This document shows, one piece after another, positions 51,171 through 61,943 of a stretch of 64,000 bases of DNA. The DNA comes from Hyparrhenia diplandra (lineage: Eukaryota > Streptophyta > Magnoliopsida > Poales > Poaceae). Every line of letters starts with the position of its first letter. The stretch's first letter is position 1. The position numbers and the translations under genes are program-made. The notes under the pieces were generated by a model, which ran no database searches, was not told the DNA's origin, and saw nothing but the letters and a program-made list of their open reading frames with translations. The stretch is from contig JADLZK010008401.1 in NCBI GenBank assembly GCA_015847255.1, forward strand, positions 1 to 64,000, read 5' to 3'.

Positions 51171-53085
51171 ACGGCCATACCAGGACGGGGGGCCTCGGCG
51201 TCCCAGCCCCCCAGCTGCTGTCGGCTAGCACGGCGCAGGTGGCAGGGCAGGGTGCAGGCTCGGACAACACCCAGGAGGAGCACCCAGCATGTCCCATCTC
51301 CATGGCCAGGAAGCGTCGACAACGTAGGGCCATGGCTGTGGCCAGGTGCGTAGCGGGGACGGTTGCCGGGGTTGCGAGGGTCCCCGCCCTCCAGCGCCTT
51401 GGGCCACGGGCGACGCCGCGAGTCCCGGCTCCCCAACGCCTAGGTCCCCGGACACCCGCATCGACTCTTGGCGCCGTCGGCAGGCGCCGCGTTCGCCCGG
51501 CCGTCACGTCGTCATTGCTGGGGAGGCTCCTTTGGGGCAGGTCCTCGGCCACGGTGGAGCCTCCCCGCCCTTCGTGGCTGCGCTCTGTTGCACATCCGCG
51601 CCTCTCCTCTAAGCCCGACGCGGATGGGTACCGGGAGGTTCACAGCCGCCGTCATCGTCGCCAGCTTCCTCCACGTCCATGTTTGTCGCGGCCAGTGCCC
51701 AAGGACCTTGTTGGTCTCTGCTTCAACTGCCTTCGGGAGGGGCACGTCAAGGGCGGTGCGGGTTCGCGTCGCGCTGCCGCAACTGCGGCCGGCGCGAGGG
51801 CCATCGGGCACGCCTTTGCCCACTGCGGGGGCCGAAGGTTAGGGCCAACAGCTGCTCGACCTCGTGTGCCCACCGCGAGCAGGCCACGCCACAGTTGTCG
51901 GCTGACCCGGGCCCCTCCGCGTCGCCTCTTCCGCCACCACGGGAGGAGCCTTCGCTGCAGCATGGGGCACCTACACCAACGCCGTCTCCCGCAGATGAGG
52001 TGCTGGTGTGGGCCTCGACTGGTGGAGGATTCGTATGGCCTCCTACACCTCCCGCTACTGTTGGCGAGCTGAGCCGCGAGATCATCGTGGCTCGTGGCTA
52101 CGCCGGCAACATCGTCGCCCCGGCTGACCCGCTTGCGCTGGGGGCGTGTGGTGGTGTGGAGCTTCCCGTCTGGGTCGATCCGATGATCGATGAGCTCACG
52201 GCCTCCCTCGCTGCGCGCACGTCTACTACGTCACCCACACCTCTTGAGGCCCAGGTACTGTTGGAAGAGCCCCCCTCGCCGCCTCGTGCGACCCAACTCT
52301 GCTTCGCGGATGCGGAAGCGTCGGAGGTGACCGTGGTCATGACCGAGGACTCCGTGGCAGCAGGCACTCCAGCTGCTCCTGACGCCGCACCACCAGCTTC
52401 TCCTGCACCCATGGTTGCTGACATTGTGCCAACGGTCAGTCTGCCTACGCCCAGTGTAGACATTGATGGTGCGCCTGGCGTGCCCTCCTCCGATGATGTT
52501 GTTCAGCCCGTGATGTTGTCGGTCGAGAGGAGTTGGAGGCAAGGCTTTGCATCCCCTTGCCACTCCTCTAATCAAGGCTGGACCTACGCTGCGCCGCTCC
52601 CCGACGCCGGTGTCGGTCCACTCTCGCGGAGGAGTGGACGATTGCGCTAAACCGCGTGCCCCCAATGCAACGGTTCGGCGCGAGAAGGTGTTGCTTCGTA
52701 AGCTTGGCGAGAAGGTCGACGATGATGCCGTGGACTCGGTTATCGGGCAGAATTTCGTGACCGCGTTCGGGGGGGTAAGATGACCGATAAAAAAAGAGGA
52801 GTTGTTTTGAGGCCCCGCTAGGTGGTGGGATCGATCTTTCGGCCATGGACCTCAACATGGCGGGGATTGAAGAAGAGGAGGCCTTCTTAGCCTACTAGTT
52901 AGGGCTTGCTTTCTTTGTCTCTTTCACGTAGCAAGTTTACTCCAATGTAATCGTTGTTGTAAGATCCGGTAGAAGTAGGGATGGTGATTGAATTGTAATC
53001 GTCGTGTTACCGGATCAACCATGGTTTGTAACACTCTATACGCTTAATGAAATACGCGCTTTGGCGTGCTCTTGAAAAAAAATAT
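51171..53085 (+). pseudogene. LINE-ORF1-like zinc-knuckle relic with poly(A) tail
   Basis: This is a non-LTR-type sequence nested in the LTR element. Around 51700-51830 two CCHC knuckles can be read: CFNCLREGHVKG(R)C in one frame and CRNCGRREGHRARLC in the next. A one-base deletion between them breaks the frame. Downstream comes a long Pro/Ala/Thr/Ser-rich stretch to 52650, then RRSGRLR and, in a shifted frame, KPRAPNATVRREKVLLRKLG, the typical tail of plant knuckle proteins in LINE ORF1. LDLNMAGIEEEEAFLAY-like coding ends at about 52899. A 3' UTR then ends ATACGCGCTTTGGCGTGCTC and an A-run near 53078. No reverse transcriptase follows, so the element is internally deleted or ORF1-only. Confidence 0.6.
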
Positions 53086-54129
53086 ATATAAATGAATCTT
53101 CATAGCTCATGCATTGATTTCATTTATCGACCAGCTCATTGGTCAAACCAGCTCACAATATGATCGGCAGCAATTTTTAGCCCATCGCAAAAGTATAAAC
53201 CACATGCTAATATGCAGGTCACTACCCTTCACAAGGTAAGCTTACCTTCACCACATCCACGAGCAACTACTGCACTATACCTTCGAATGACGGATGTCAA
53301 ACAATAAGCAATGCTTGTCCGAGGGACAATACCTTCGCTTATCTCCCACTCTGAGACTTCTTATGTCCCATATGGGAAAACCTTCACTTGTGTGCTCAAC
53401 CTTCGCAATGTGACCGATGTTCATTAAATGCAGTTTGGCAATAGCTTCGCAACATCCTTAATTGTTTGGATCCTAAAGGAAAATTTCAAGTTTTTAGAAA
53501 TACCAAAATTACTATATTGCGCCAACATGCGGGTTATCAAGACTTTGTGAGTATATTCTTACCCTCTCAAACTAACCTATTATTAGGACTTCTCCGTATT
53601 TGGTTGCGGGTTTCTCATCATTCACAAGATAACATTCTCTTCAAATATCTCATAACCATCGCACCCACCTTGGTCACCTCCGCAACCACAACATCTATAC
53701 CTCCGCATGAAAATTTAAAATTACCTAGTAGTTGTACTAATCAACCTTCGCTGCAGATGGGCAATATGTCTCAATATTGCAGGTCCTTACATGGAAAGCT
53801 ACATTGCAGTTTTAGTTGATATTGCAGGAACCAAACCATCCGTTTTGGCTTCAACACTTTCACACTTACTCTTGTGAAAGCACTTGTCATGCGAAACCAT
53901 CCGTTATGATCTGATTACAAAACTTGGTGTTTGCAGGGATCAAATTTGGTCTATCTTGACCCTCATAAATACTTGCTTGCGCCTCAAATATCACATTCTT
54001 CATGATAAGAATGTTTTACTTACCCTCGCACTTATCCCTGTGCTAGCACTCATCATACATGCATCATACATTCGCATTCATCATACCATTGCATCCATGA
54101 GCATCATTCATAAGCATCTCAACCCCCAT
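53086..54129 (+). other. Retrotransposon interior, AT-richer spacer
   Basis: Mixed sequence in which ACCTTCGC/CCTCCGC phrases recur every few tens of bases. No gene is visible. Near 54048-54110 short CATCATACAT-type repeats occur. Confidence 0.35.
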
Positions 54130-54410
54130 CGCTGCAGCGGTGCGGAGGAAAGTCGGGCACCCCGGCACCTCCGCCGGGGGGGCTCGCAAAGAAGACGCCC
54201 GCGCCCTCCGAGTATGAGCAGCGCGGGAGGCGCAAAAAGCCGGGCACCCCGGCACCTCCGCCGGGGGCCTCGCAAAGAAGACGCCCGCGCCCTCCGAGTA
54301 TGAGCAACGCGGAGGCGCAAAGAAGCCGGGCACCCCCGGCACCTCCGCGGGGGGGCTCGCAAAGAAGACGCCCCCCACCCTCCGAGTATGAGCAGCGGAG
54401 GCAAACAAAA
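54130..54410 (+). repeat. Tandem array, about 87-bp period
   Basis: CTCCGAGTATGAGCA begins at about 54206, 54292 and 54380, each preceded by CACCTCCGC, CGGGG and CTCGCAAAGAAGACGCC. At least three units with small length changes are present. Frames run open through it on the minus strand only because it is GC-rich. Confidence 0.85.
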
Positions 54411-54623
54411 AAGTCGGGCGCCCGGCAATTACGATATGGGCTCGCAAAAGTAAACTTATGATTTTTCGATGTTTGAAAATAACTTCTTGTTGCGGGACTA
54501 CTCACATGAGCCCATTATGAAAAACCGGGGGTTGAGTAAGACATTATGAGACACTAGGGGCTGCACCCTTTTCCCTGCGAAGAAGGGTCGCAAAATTTTT
54601 TCAATAAGGCAACACCCCCAATT

Positions 54624-55500
54624 AATGCATGCAGGAATTTCCCCGGATACAAAGAAGTGTCAAGGACTGACCTCCGTCGAAAAGGGGCTGAGTGGTGGCA
54701 CCCAGCCCTCATCGACGATGCGGGAGGGCTCAAGGATTGGCCCTTTCGGAGCGAAGTAGTCGACTTTCGCCCGGCTCGCCCAAACCTCCGCTGAAAAAAA
54801 TTATGTTTTCCAGCATAAACAAGAAGTCGGGCACCCTAGCACCTCCGACAACAGCTCGTAGAAACTCGCACCTCTGAGCATGCGAAAAAGTTTTTCTCAC
54901 TACCTCCGATTTAAATGCGAGCCTCGCTAAAGAGAATAGGGGGCGTCGCTGCGAAAAAAGTTTTTCTCACTACCTCCGATTTAAATGCGAGCCTCGCTAA
55001 AAGAGAATAGGGGCGTCGCCGTGGAGAAGTTTTTCTCACTACCTCCGATTTAAACGCGAGCCTCGCTAAAGAGAAGGGGGCGTCGCTGCAGAAATTTTTT
55101 TTTCTCACTACCTCCGATTTAAATGCGAGCCTCGCTAAAGAAATAGGGGGCGTCGGCTGAAAAACGTTTTTTTCTCACTACCTCCGATTTAAATGTGAGC
55201 CTCGCTAAAGAGAATAGGGGGCGTCGCTGCGAAAAAGTTTTTCTCACTACCTCCGATTTAAACGCGAGCCTCGCTAAAAAGTGTGTGGGGCGTCGCCGTG
55301 GAAAAACTCTCACCGCCTTCGATATAAATATGAATTCCTACAATCAATGCATGCAGGAGTTATCCCTGAAGAAAGCAATGTCAAGGACACACCTCTGCCG
55401 AAAGGGGCTGGGTGGTGGCACCCGAGTCCTCATCGGCAACGAGGAAAGCACAAGGATTGGCCCCTCGGGCGCGGCGATCGACTTCGCCCCGGCTCGGTAA
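54624..55500 (+). repeat. Dispersed direct repeat flanking the 69-bp array
   Basis: ATGCATGCAGGA followed by GTCAAGGAC, AGGGGCTG and GTGGTGGCACCC occurs at about 54624-54780 and again at about 55347-55500. Both copies continue through AAGGATTGGCCC and end in GCCCGGCTCG-like sequence. The copies are about 720 bp apart with the 69-bp array between them. Confidence 0.75.
54882..55330 (+). repeat. Tandem array, 69-70-bp period, about 7 units
   Basis: TTTCTCACTACCTCCGATTT recurs with starts of the CTCAC core at 54896, 54966, 55035, 55104, 55174 and 55243, and a degenerate unit at 55308. Each unit continues AAATGCGAGCCTCGCTAAAG and a GGGGGCGTCG segment. Units are very similar, so the array is recent or being homogenised. 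Confidence 0.9.
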
Positions 55501-55509
55501 CCCTCGGCA

Positions 55510-55960
55510 AAGGGCCTCGCCTCCGACTACAGCGACGTCGACATCACCTCCTCGACATCAGCCAAACCTCCGCAGGGGGCCCCGCCTCCGACTACGGCGA
55601 CATTGACATCCCCTCCGCGACATCAGCCAAACCTCTGCAAGGGCCTCGCCTCCGACTACGGCGACGTCGACATCACCTCCGCGACATCAGCCAAACCTCT
55701 ACAAGGGCCTCGCCTCCGACTACGGCGACGTCGACATCACCTTCGTGACATCAACAAATCTTCGGCAAAGGGCCTCGCCTCCGACTACGGCGACGTCGAC
55801 TTCACCTTCGCGACATCAATCCAACCTCTACAAGGGCCTCACCTCCGACTACGGCGACTTCAACAAACCTTCGGCGAAAGGTTCACCCTCGACTTCGGCG
55901 ACATCAACAAAGCTTCGGCAAAGGGCCCTCTCACCTTCGACCTCGGCAACTTCGACCACG
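55510..55960 (+). repeat. Tandem array, about 65-bp period, about 6-7 units
   Basis: CTCCGACTA(C) occurs at 55521, 55586, 55650, 55714, 55779 and 55842, each followed by CGGCGAC, TCGACATC, CGACATCA and AACCT. The period is not a multiple of three, so the array is not a protein repeat. The open frames through it come from the lack of stop codons. Confidence 0.88.
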
Positions 55961-55973
55961 CATTCACCTCCAA

Positions 55974-56750
55974 CTCATAAGCACCGGCCAAGAAGGGGCT
56001 AGGGGGCAGCATTGGAGGCCAATTCTACCTAAAACGTCTTGCCCGCTACTCATAAGTCGGAGCAGGAAAGGCGCGCAACCCGGGCGTCTACCCACGTTCG
56101 ACGAGATCGGCAACTTGAGCTACACCCTCGCCAACATCTTTGGGGAGGGGCTGACCTCCGACTTCGGCGTCACCAACCACACCTTCGCCAAGAGGATCGG
56201 CAAGGGGCTCGCCTCGACTACAGCAACGACATCTACGCACCCGCGCCTTCGACCTCAACATTGGCCTCACCCCGAATTCAGCAAGGGGCTCACCTCAACA
56301 CCGATGCTGACATTTGCACCTTCGCCCCGACTACGGCAAGGGACTTGCCTCAACTTCAACTCGGACCTCTGCAACGTCGACCACCGCCTCACCAACATCT
56401 TCGACGAGGAGCTCACCTTCAACTTGGGCGACATCAACCACGCCCTTGCCTCGGCAAATGGGCTCGCCTCCGACCTCAGCAACATCAGCTTCGCTTCTTC
56501 GAAAGTCCATCGCCAACAACATCGACAACTAGCCTCGAAACCCCCTCCTACTCATAAGCACCGGCCAAGAAGGGGCTAGGGGCTGCATTGGGGGAACCAA
56601 TCCAACCTGAAGGAAATGTCTTGCCCGCCACTCATGAGTCGGAGTAGGAAAGACGGGCAACTCCGGCGTCTACCTACGTTCGACGACATCGGCAATTTCA
56701 ACTGCGCTAAGACGACATCCACACCCTCGCCTCGACCTCGACAAGGGCCT
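55974..56750 (+). repeat. Higher-order direct repeat, 577-bp step
   Basis: CTCATAAGCACCGGCCAAGA begins at 55974 and 56551 and is followed in both by AGGGGCTAGGGG, GTCTTGCCCGC, AGTCGGAG, GGCGTCTAC and ACGTTCGACGA. The stretch between is degenerate GACNTCGGCAA-type repeats down to about 56900. Confidence 0.8.
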
Positions 56751-57312
56751 CGCCTCGGCACCAGCGATAACATCCGCACCCTCGCCTCGACTTCGGCGAG
56801 GGCCTCGCCGGCACCGTCGGCGACATCCGCACCCTCGCCTTGACTTCAACACCGACTGCACCCTCGCCAACACTTCGACACGGGGCTCGCCATCGATCGC
56901 GGTGACTTCGATACCACCGTTTGCAGCTGAATCGAGTCGGACCAACATCATCGACCTCTGTTGTCAAAAAAAAAACATCATCGACCTCGGCCTCAACATT
57001 CGATCCGTCATCGGCCTCCTGCGGCAACTCTCCAGTACATCTACGTCCAACAACCAGAACCACCGGGAACTGCGACCTCCACAACCGCGACTACCCGAGC
57101 AAGGAAGAGCCACCCCCGAACTGACAAAGACCCTCGCAACAACTAAGAAGGGCAGAGGCCAGGCGGGGGGGTCCGCAATCAACCAACACTTCATCGTTGT
57201 ACTATATCCTCCGGCCTTCGCCATCTAGGTAAAGCTTGTATTCATGGGCCTTTTCCTGTTTAGCGACTAGGTCTTGTTGTATCCTGCCAAACCCTAGTAG
57301 CTAAGGGCCTGC

Positions 57313-57584
57313 TGTTGGGGGTAGGGGTGCCGGTGCACCACCCTTCCCCTTGTAAAAGGCCCAATACTCAACTAGTGTGAGGGCTCGCTTGTAAATCTCT
57401 AATCCAAGGGGGCGGATGGAAAATGTACTCCCTCCACCCCCTCTATAAATACAACCCTAAGGCCAAGGGGGAAGGGGACTCTCTCCCCACTTGCTCATTC
57501 CTGTGCCTCTCCTGTGGTAAGCCCTCGCCCCCTCTCCCGCAACCCTCGGTTGCGAAGGCCAAGGGGGCAGGTGCGAACCCCACA
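57313..57584 (+). repeat. Right LTR
   Basis: The LTR is 272 bp with TG..CA ends, followed by GATGA. It begins right after AAGGGCCTGC, which is a weak candidate for the polypurine tract. Confidence 0.9.
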
Positions 57585-58415
57585 GATGATGGCAGCTAAT
57601 AGTATGAACATGAGTCATAATGTTGTGAGATTCGCTGCAAACAGGGCTCAGAGAAACCAATATGATGTGGTAATCTCGATATGTTAATTTATCATCTAGC
57701 TTATATCTACAAATGATGTGGTGATCTCGGCATGTTAATTTATCATCTAGCTTATATCATCTAGCAAGACATTGGCTCAATTGGGTTATCTTTGGAAATG
57801 GGCTAATCCAGTGCCAACACTCACTACAAATGGATATCAGGCAAAGGTGGGTGTCTATCAGTGGAATGACCCAGAGACATGCCCAGGACGGTTAACTGTC
57901 GTGAGTACACCATGTCGTCGAAGTTGTGAAGCAAAGGAGGATGCATTAGTGAGAACGTTGTACCATATTTCGGAGATCTGTGCACTCAAGATCGGTGACC
58001 TACACTTCATCGAGTTATATGCACAATTCTGGCGGTTGCCGTAGAACTTGCAGTGAAGTTGTAGTTGGAACATCTTTTAATTGTAGCGACTTGTTTTAAA
58101 TTATGCAAGTTTGTATGGATTATGCACAATTTAAATTATACAAGTTTGTATGGATTATGCACATTTTAAATTATGCAAGTTTGTATGAATGTGATATATA
58201 TATGGCTTGTTTAATTTCTGTTTGTCAAGGTGGAAGGAAAAAACAGAAACAAAAAATAAAAACTATGGTCAATTTGCCGACAGCTACTGAGATAGCCCTC
58301 GGCGAAACGTCTCTACCGAGAGAAGCCGTCGGTAGACGGAGACCCTACCGAGGGCTAGGCTGCGGGCTCTCTGTAAAAGAACCCGCTCTCGGTAGAGGTC
58401 CTCTGTGTGGTAGTG

Positions 58416-59502
58416 CAGCGACTTCTCCACATCGGCAGACGTGTAACTGATGGATTTTCCAAGCTTCGGGTGCTTCTGCAGAAACGCCGTAAAAGCAGGA
58501 ACGACCATTTTCTTCGCAGCCTTCCGCAAGGCCTCTCGCTGCGTGTAACTCCAGACCTTGCAGCCCACCTGGCTTAGGATCATCTCCTCAAATGCGGCAG
58601 TGAACTTCTCTAGAGCTTTTGCCGGACTACCACCCACGCTTGTGTCCAGGCAAGCGACTACAGGAGCCCAGCAGGCCTCCACGTACCTCTCAACGAGCCC
58701 TTCAAGCCGGCTTCCAAGTCGTTGGTCCCACTCTTGCCCGAGCAGAGATACCAAGTCGTCTTCCCTGGCGTATTCCAACAAGAAGCTTAGGTTGTTGATG
58801 AGGAAGTGGTCAGGCGAACCTCCCGCGTCCGCACAAGCAAGCGCGAGTTTGTCAAGTTTTTGTTCCAGGACGTCGGCTAGCTCCAATATGAGTCTACCGA
58901 TCCTGGTCATCCTGGTCACATGCTCGGCGCCACCGGCAGGAGCACCGGGTCCATGTCCACCGTTGTTGTAGGGGATGAAGTCCAGTGCTATGCTGTAGCC
59001 GTATGGTACCAACTGCTGGAACCAGGACGTGGCGTACCGTGCCAGTGGATGTACACCGAAGACGTCAGTCGCACTTGGTGTGTTTGGATAGCTTTCGATC
59101 TTGGTAATGAGACCGCTAAACATATCCTTCAGCGAGCCTGCCAGCTTGGTGAGGACACCTAGTATCTTCTCAGAGATGAGCTCCTTGCGTGCCCCACTGA
59201 ACAAGAATAGGATGTTCGGAGCAGCATTGTTTAGAGCTTCATACGCTTGGAGAAAATATACGAGCTTCTCATACGATGTGATGCTGGTGAATCCGTCCAC
59301 AAACTCCAGCAGGGTAGAGATGGGGTTCTCTGTGATAGCCATTAGGTATTCTTCTCTGAAACCGTCAAAAGCACCTGAGTTCTGTGCATACAGCTGTCTT
59401 TGCATGGCGGCGACGGTCTTTCCAATAAGCTTGGTCACTGCTATCCACCGCTTCATCAGGACCTGCATCGTCGAGAAACCACGCCGAAGGATTGACAAAA
59501 AC
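58416..59502 (-). pseudogene. EXO70: EXO70-like 3' exon, copy B, truncated
   Basis: The minus-strand exon begins after the acceptor (GGGACAG before 59502) with FLSILRRGFSTMQVLMKRWI and follows the Exo70 fold to SADVEKSL, very close to copies A and C. Compared with copy A it lacks the last nine residues and stop. Reading continues into the CACTA terminus, HYHTEDLYRERVL and on to a stop at 58284. Upstream, the frame stays open through the former intron to about 59762, giving one uninterrupted frame of 492 codons with a hydrophobic start (SLVSVVAVLSACFVV). The intron homology stops at about 59942 and no first exon follows. Probably a pseudogene, though the frame is clean. Confidence 0.75.
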
Positions 59503-59942
59503 CTGTCCCATATATCGCAATCATCACCAGTCAGAATGCATTCCAATTCCAATTTGGAGCCAAGTTTGCGTTCATTAAAGATTAAGAATTGAATATGTAA
59601 ATGCTGATGTATATAAATGTGGATATCGTCGTCCAAGCTTTTGCTAAAACTGTCGTCAGTCACAACAAAGCAAGCCGACAGAACTGCAACCACAGAGACG
59701 AGGGAGAAAGGGGATGCATGCAAGAGAACCGAGCGAGATGGCCCCGCCGCTACCCTGCTCACGACAAGGGGCGTGGATGCAGGTGGTTTGGGCAGCGAGT
59801 GGGACGAGCCGCCCGTGTTCCCGGCTCGAACGACGCAATCGGTTCTACTATAACATCAACATGTTTTAATAATTATAAGAGTATCTCCAAAAGTATCCAA
59901 TAATTTGTTCTAAGAATACAATGTATTCTAATTTGTTCTGAA

Positions 59943-60503
59943 GACGAACGGAATTAATGGGGTTCGAGCTCGGATCACAAAAGGACTAATCGCCACATGT
60001 GTGAAGAACAAGAACGGGGGCCCTGGATTGCTGTAAGCGGAATAATCTTCACGATTACAATGAATCAATCAAGTTTCTCGAAGGAAAACTCAAACTAAAC
60101 AAAACCCGACTCTAACCAGTGGCGGCTACTGAGTTTATAACGTGGAGAAGGAAGCTAGGGTTGGGGGCGACCAGCACGGAGGCGCCCACAACTTGGGCTT
60201 AAGGCCTGACTCGATACATGGCCAGGTTGGCCCAAAACAGGTGACGCAGCACCTTGCCGTGGTCACACATAATGATCCACAGGCCATCTGGAGCTGGGAT
60301 CAGATCCAAAACAACGGCGTCATCATCCCCTTTCCATAGAGTCCAAGATCGCCCCGTTTCGATATCGTATTAGGGAGTTACGACCGAAACATTGACGACG
60401 TGTCTGCTGAATCCGAGGGTGACGTGGCAGCTACGTTGGAGATGAGTTGCAACTTGGGGAAGACCGTGGCGTAGGCGTGTCCAGCGCGGTGATGTCCTCA
60501 TCA
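59943..60503. other. Unique segment between the two EXO70 blocks
   Basis: Mixed-composition DNA beginning GACGAACGGAATTAATGGGG and ending GCGGTGATGTCCTCATCA. It looks like part of a retrotransposon (leader or LTR-adjacent style), but I find no terminal repeats or protein motif. It marks the breakpoint of copy B. Confidence 0.4.
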
Positions 60504-60721
60504 GAACATCTTTTAATTGTAGCGACTTGTTTTAAATTATTCAAGTTTGTATGGATTATGCACATTTTAAATTATGCAAGTTTGTATGGATTATGCACAT
60601 TTTAAATTATGCAAGTTTGTATGAATGTGATATATATATGACTTGTTTTAATTTCTGTTTGTCAAGGTGGAAGGAAAAAAACAGAAACAAAAAATGAAAA
60701 CTATGATCAATTTGCCGAGAG

Positions 60722-60853
60722 CTACTGAGATAGCCCTCGGCGAAACGTCTCCACCGAGAGAAGTCGTCGGTAGACGGAGACTCTACCGAGGGCTAGGCTG
60801 CGGGCTCTCGGTAAAAGAACCCGCTCTCGGTAGAGGTCCTCTGTGTGGTAGTG
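60722..60853 (+). repeat. Second copy of the CACTA right terminus
   Basis: It is nearly identical to 58284-58415, with ACCGAGAG/CTCGGTAG motifs and an end that reads TGTGTGGTAGTG, the reverse of CACTACCACACA. It was copied as part of the tandem block and has no CACTA body to its left. Confidence 0.85.
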
Positions 60854-61943
60854 CAGCGACTTCTCCACATCGGCAGACGTGTAACTGATGGATTTTCCAA
60901 GCTTCGGGTGCTTCTGCAGAAACGCCGTAAAAGCAGGAACGACCATTTTCTTTGCGGCCTTCCGCAGGGCCTCTCGCTGCGTGTAACTCCATACCTTGCA
61001 GCCCACCTGGCTTAGGATCATCTCCTCAAATGCGGCAGTGAACTTCTCTAGAGCTTTTGCCGGACTACCACCCACGCTTGTGTCCAGGCAAGCGACTACA
61101 GGAGCCCAGCAGGCCTCCACGTACCTCTCAACGAGCCCTTCAAGCCGGCTTCCAAGTCGTTGGTCCCACTCTTGCCCGAGCAGAGATGCCAAGTCATCTT
61201 CCCTGGCATATTCTAACAAGAAGCTTAGGTTGTTGATGAGGAAGTGGTCAGGCGAACCTCCCGCGTCCGCACAGGCAAGCGCGAGTTTGTCAAGTTTTTG
61301 TTCCAGGAGGTCGGCTAGCTCCAGTATGAGTCTGCCGATCCTCGTCATCCTGGTCACATGCTCGGCGCCACCGGCAGGAGCACCGGGTCCATGTCCACCA
61401 TTGTTGTTGTAGGGGATGAAGTCCAGTGCTATGCTGTAGCCGTACGGTACCAACTGCTGGAACCAGGACGTGGCATACCGTGTCAGGGGATGTACACCGA
61501 CGACGTCAGACGCACTTGGTGTGTTAGGATAGATTTCGATCTTAGTTATGAGACCGCTAAACATATCCTTTAGCGAGCCAGCCAGCTTGGTGAGGACACC
61601 TAGTATCTTCTCAGAGATGAGCTCCTTGCGTGCCCCACTGAACAAGAATAGGATGTTCGGAGCAGCATTGTTTAGAGCTTCATACGCTTGGAGAAAATAT
61701 ACGAGCTTCTCATACGATGCGATGCTGGTGAATCCGTCCGCAAACTCCAGCAGGATAGAGATGGGGTTCTCTGTGATAGCCATTAGGTATTCTTCCCTGA
61801 AACCGTCAAAAGCACCTGAGTTCTGCGCATACAACTGTCTTTGCATGGCGGCGACGGTCTTTCCGATAAGCTTGGTCACTGCTATCCACCGCTTCATCAG
61901 GACCTCCATCGTCGAGCAACCATGCCGAAGGATTGACAAAAAC
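60854..61943 (-). CDS. EXO70: EXO70-like 3' exon, copy C, chimeric C-terminus, 5' exon outside window
   Basis: This is the same Exo70 exon as copy B, starting after the acceptor with FLSILRHGCSTMEVLMKRWI and ending SADVEKSL before the CACTA junction. The frame continues to a stop at 60722, so the C-terminus reads HYHTEDLYRERVLLPRARSL in place of SQLFEGFYP. Upstream the frame is open to 62203 (493 codons overall). Unlike copy B, the intron continues with copy A-like sequence to about 63930, near where exon 1 begins in copy A. A first exon may therefore lie just past the window. Several differences from B are conservative. Whether it is transcribed or spliced is unknown. Confidence 0.72.

Larger units (their letters stand above)
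47435..57584 (+). mobile_element. Non-autonomous LTR retrotransposon, 10.15 kb
   Basis: Two direct repeats of 271-272 bp begin TGTTGGGGGTAGGGGTGCCG and end GCGAACCCCACA, bounded by TG..CA and flanked by the 5-bp duplication GATGA (47430-47434 and 57585-57589). A primer-binding-site-like GACGCCGTCCGTGGGG follows the left LTR. The interior has no recognisable gag, protease, reverse transcriptase, RNase H or integrase. Instead it has degenerate sequence rich in CCTTCG/CCTCCG motifs, a zinc-knuckle relic and tandem arrays. It therefore depends on another element for movement. It sits in the CACTA-borne ORF. Confidence 0.9.
46925..58044 (+). pseudogene. CACTA-borne ORF of unknown function, split by an LTR retrotransposon
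   Basis: I do not recognise this protein. Exon-like pieces are 46925-47044 (MDRRNLPPPEVIGFNGHITS onward, acceptor before, GTAAGT after), 47142 onward (PIDHTTWLKHALSYFGVHEV) and, after an apparent frame break near 47278, a stretch reading KYVVMGCVHKLQEKGYTLST. The LTR retrotransposon interrupts this exon. Beyond it, from 57590, the frame resumes as NSMNMSHNVVRFAANRAQ and, after a probable intron holding a 50-bp duplication, as TLAQLGYLWKWANPVPTL to FIELYAQFWRLP and stop at 58044. It may be a CACTA accessory protein or a captured host gene. The retrotransposon, a stop at about 47279 and a frame change make it non-functional as it stands. Confidence 0.5.
46290..58415 (+). mobile_element. CACTA (En/Spm-type) element with nested retrotransposon
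   Basis: The right end, read on the minus strand from 58415, starts CACTACCACACAGAGGACC and continues with repeated CTCGGTAGAG and ACCGAGAGC subterminal motifs. The left part (46300-46500) holds the same motif family: TTTACCGAGAGCC, CCTCGGTAAAG, CTACCGAGGGTC and ACTCGGTAAAA. The extreme left CACTA terminus is not visible, so the left end is truncated or altered. The interior carries an exon-intron ORF of unknown function, split by the LTR retrotransposon at 47435-57584. No transposase is recognised. Confidence 0.75.

Noticed and set aside
54882..55330. Regular 69-bp repeats as a CRISPR-like array
   Set aside because: The units are contiguous near-copies with no distinct spacers, and the setting is a plant retrotransposon.
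55281..56557. Long plus-strand frames across the 65-bp and 577-bp repeats
   Set aside because: The repeat period is not a multiple of three, so frames change between units. They are open only because stop codons are rare.
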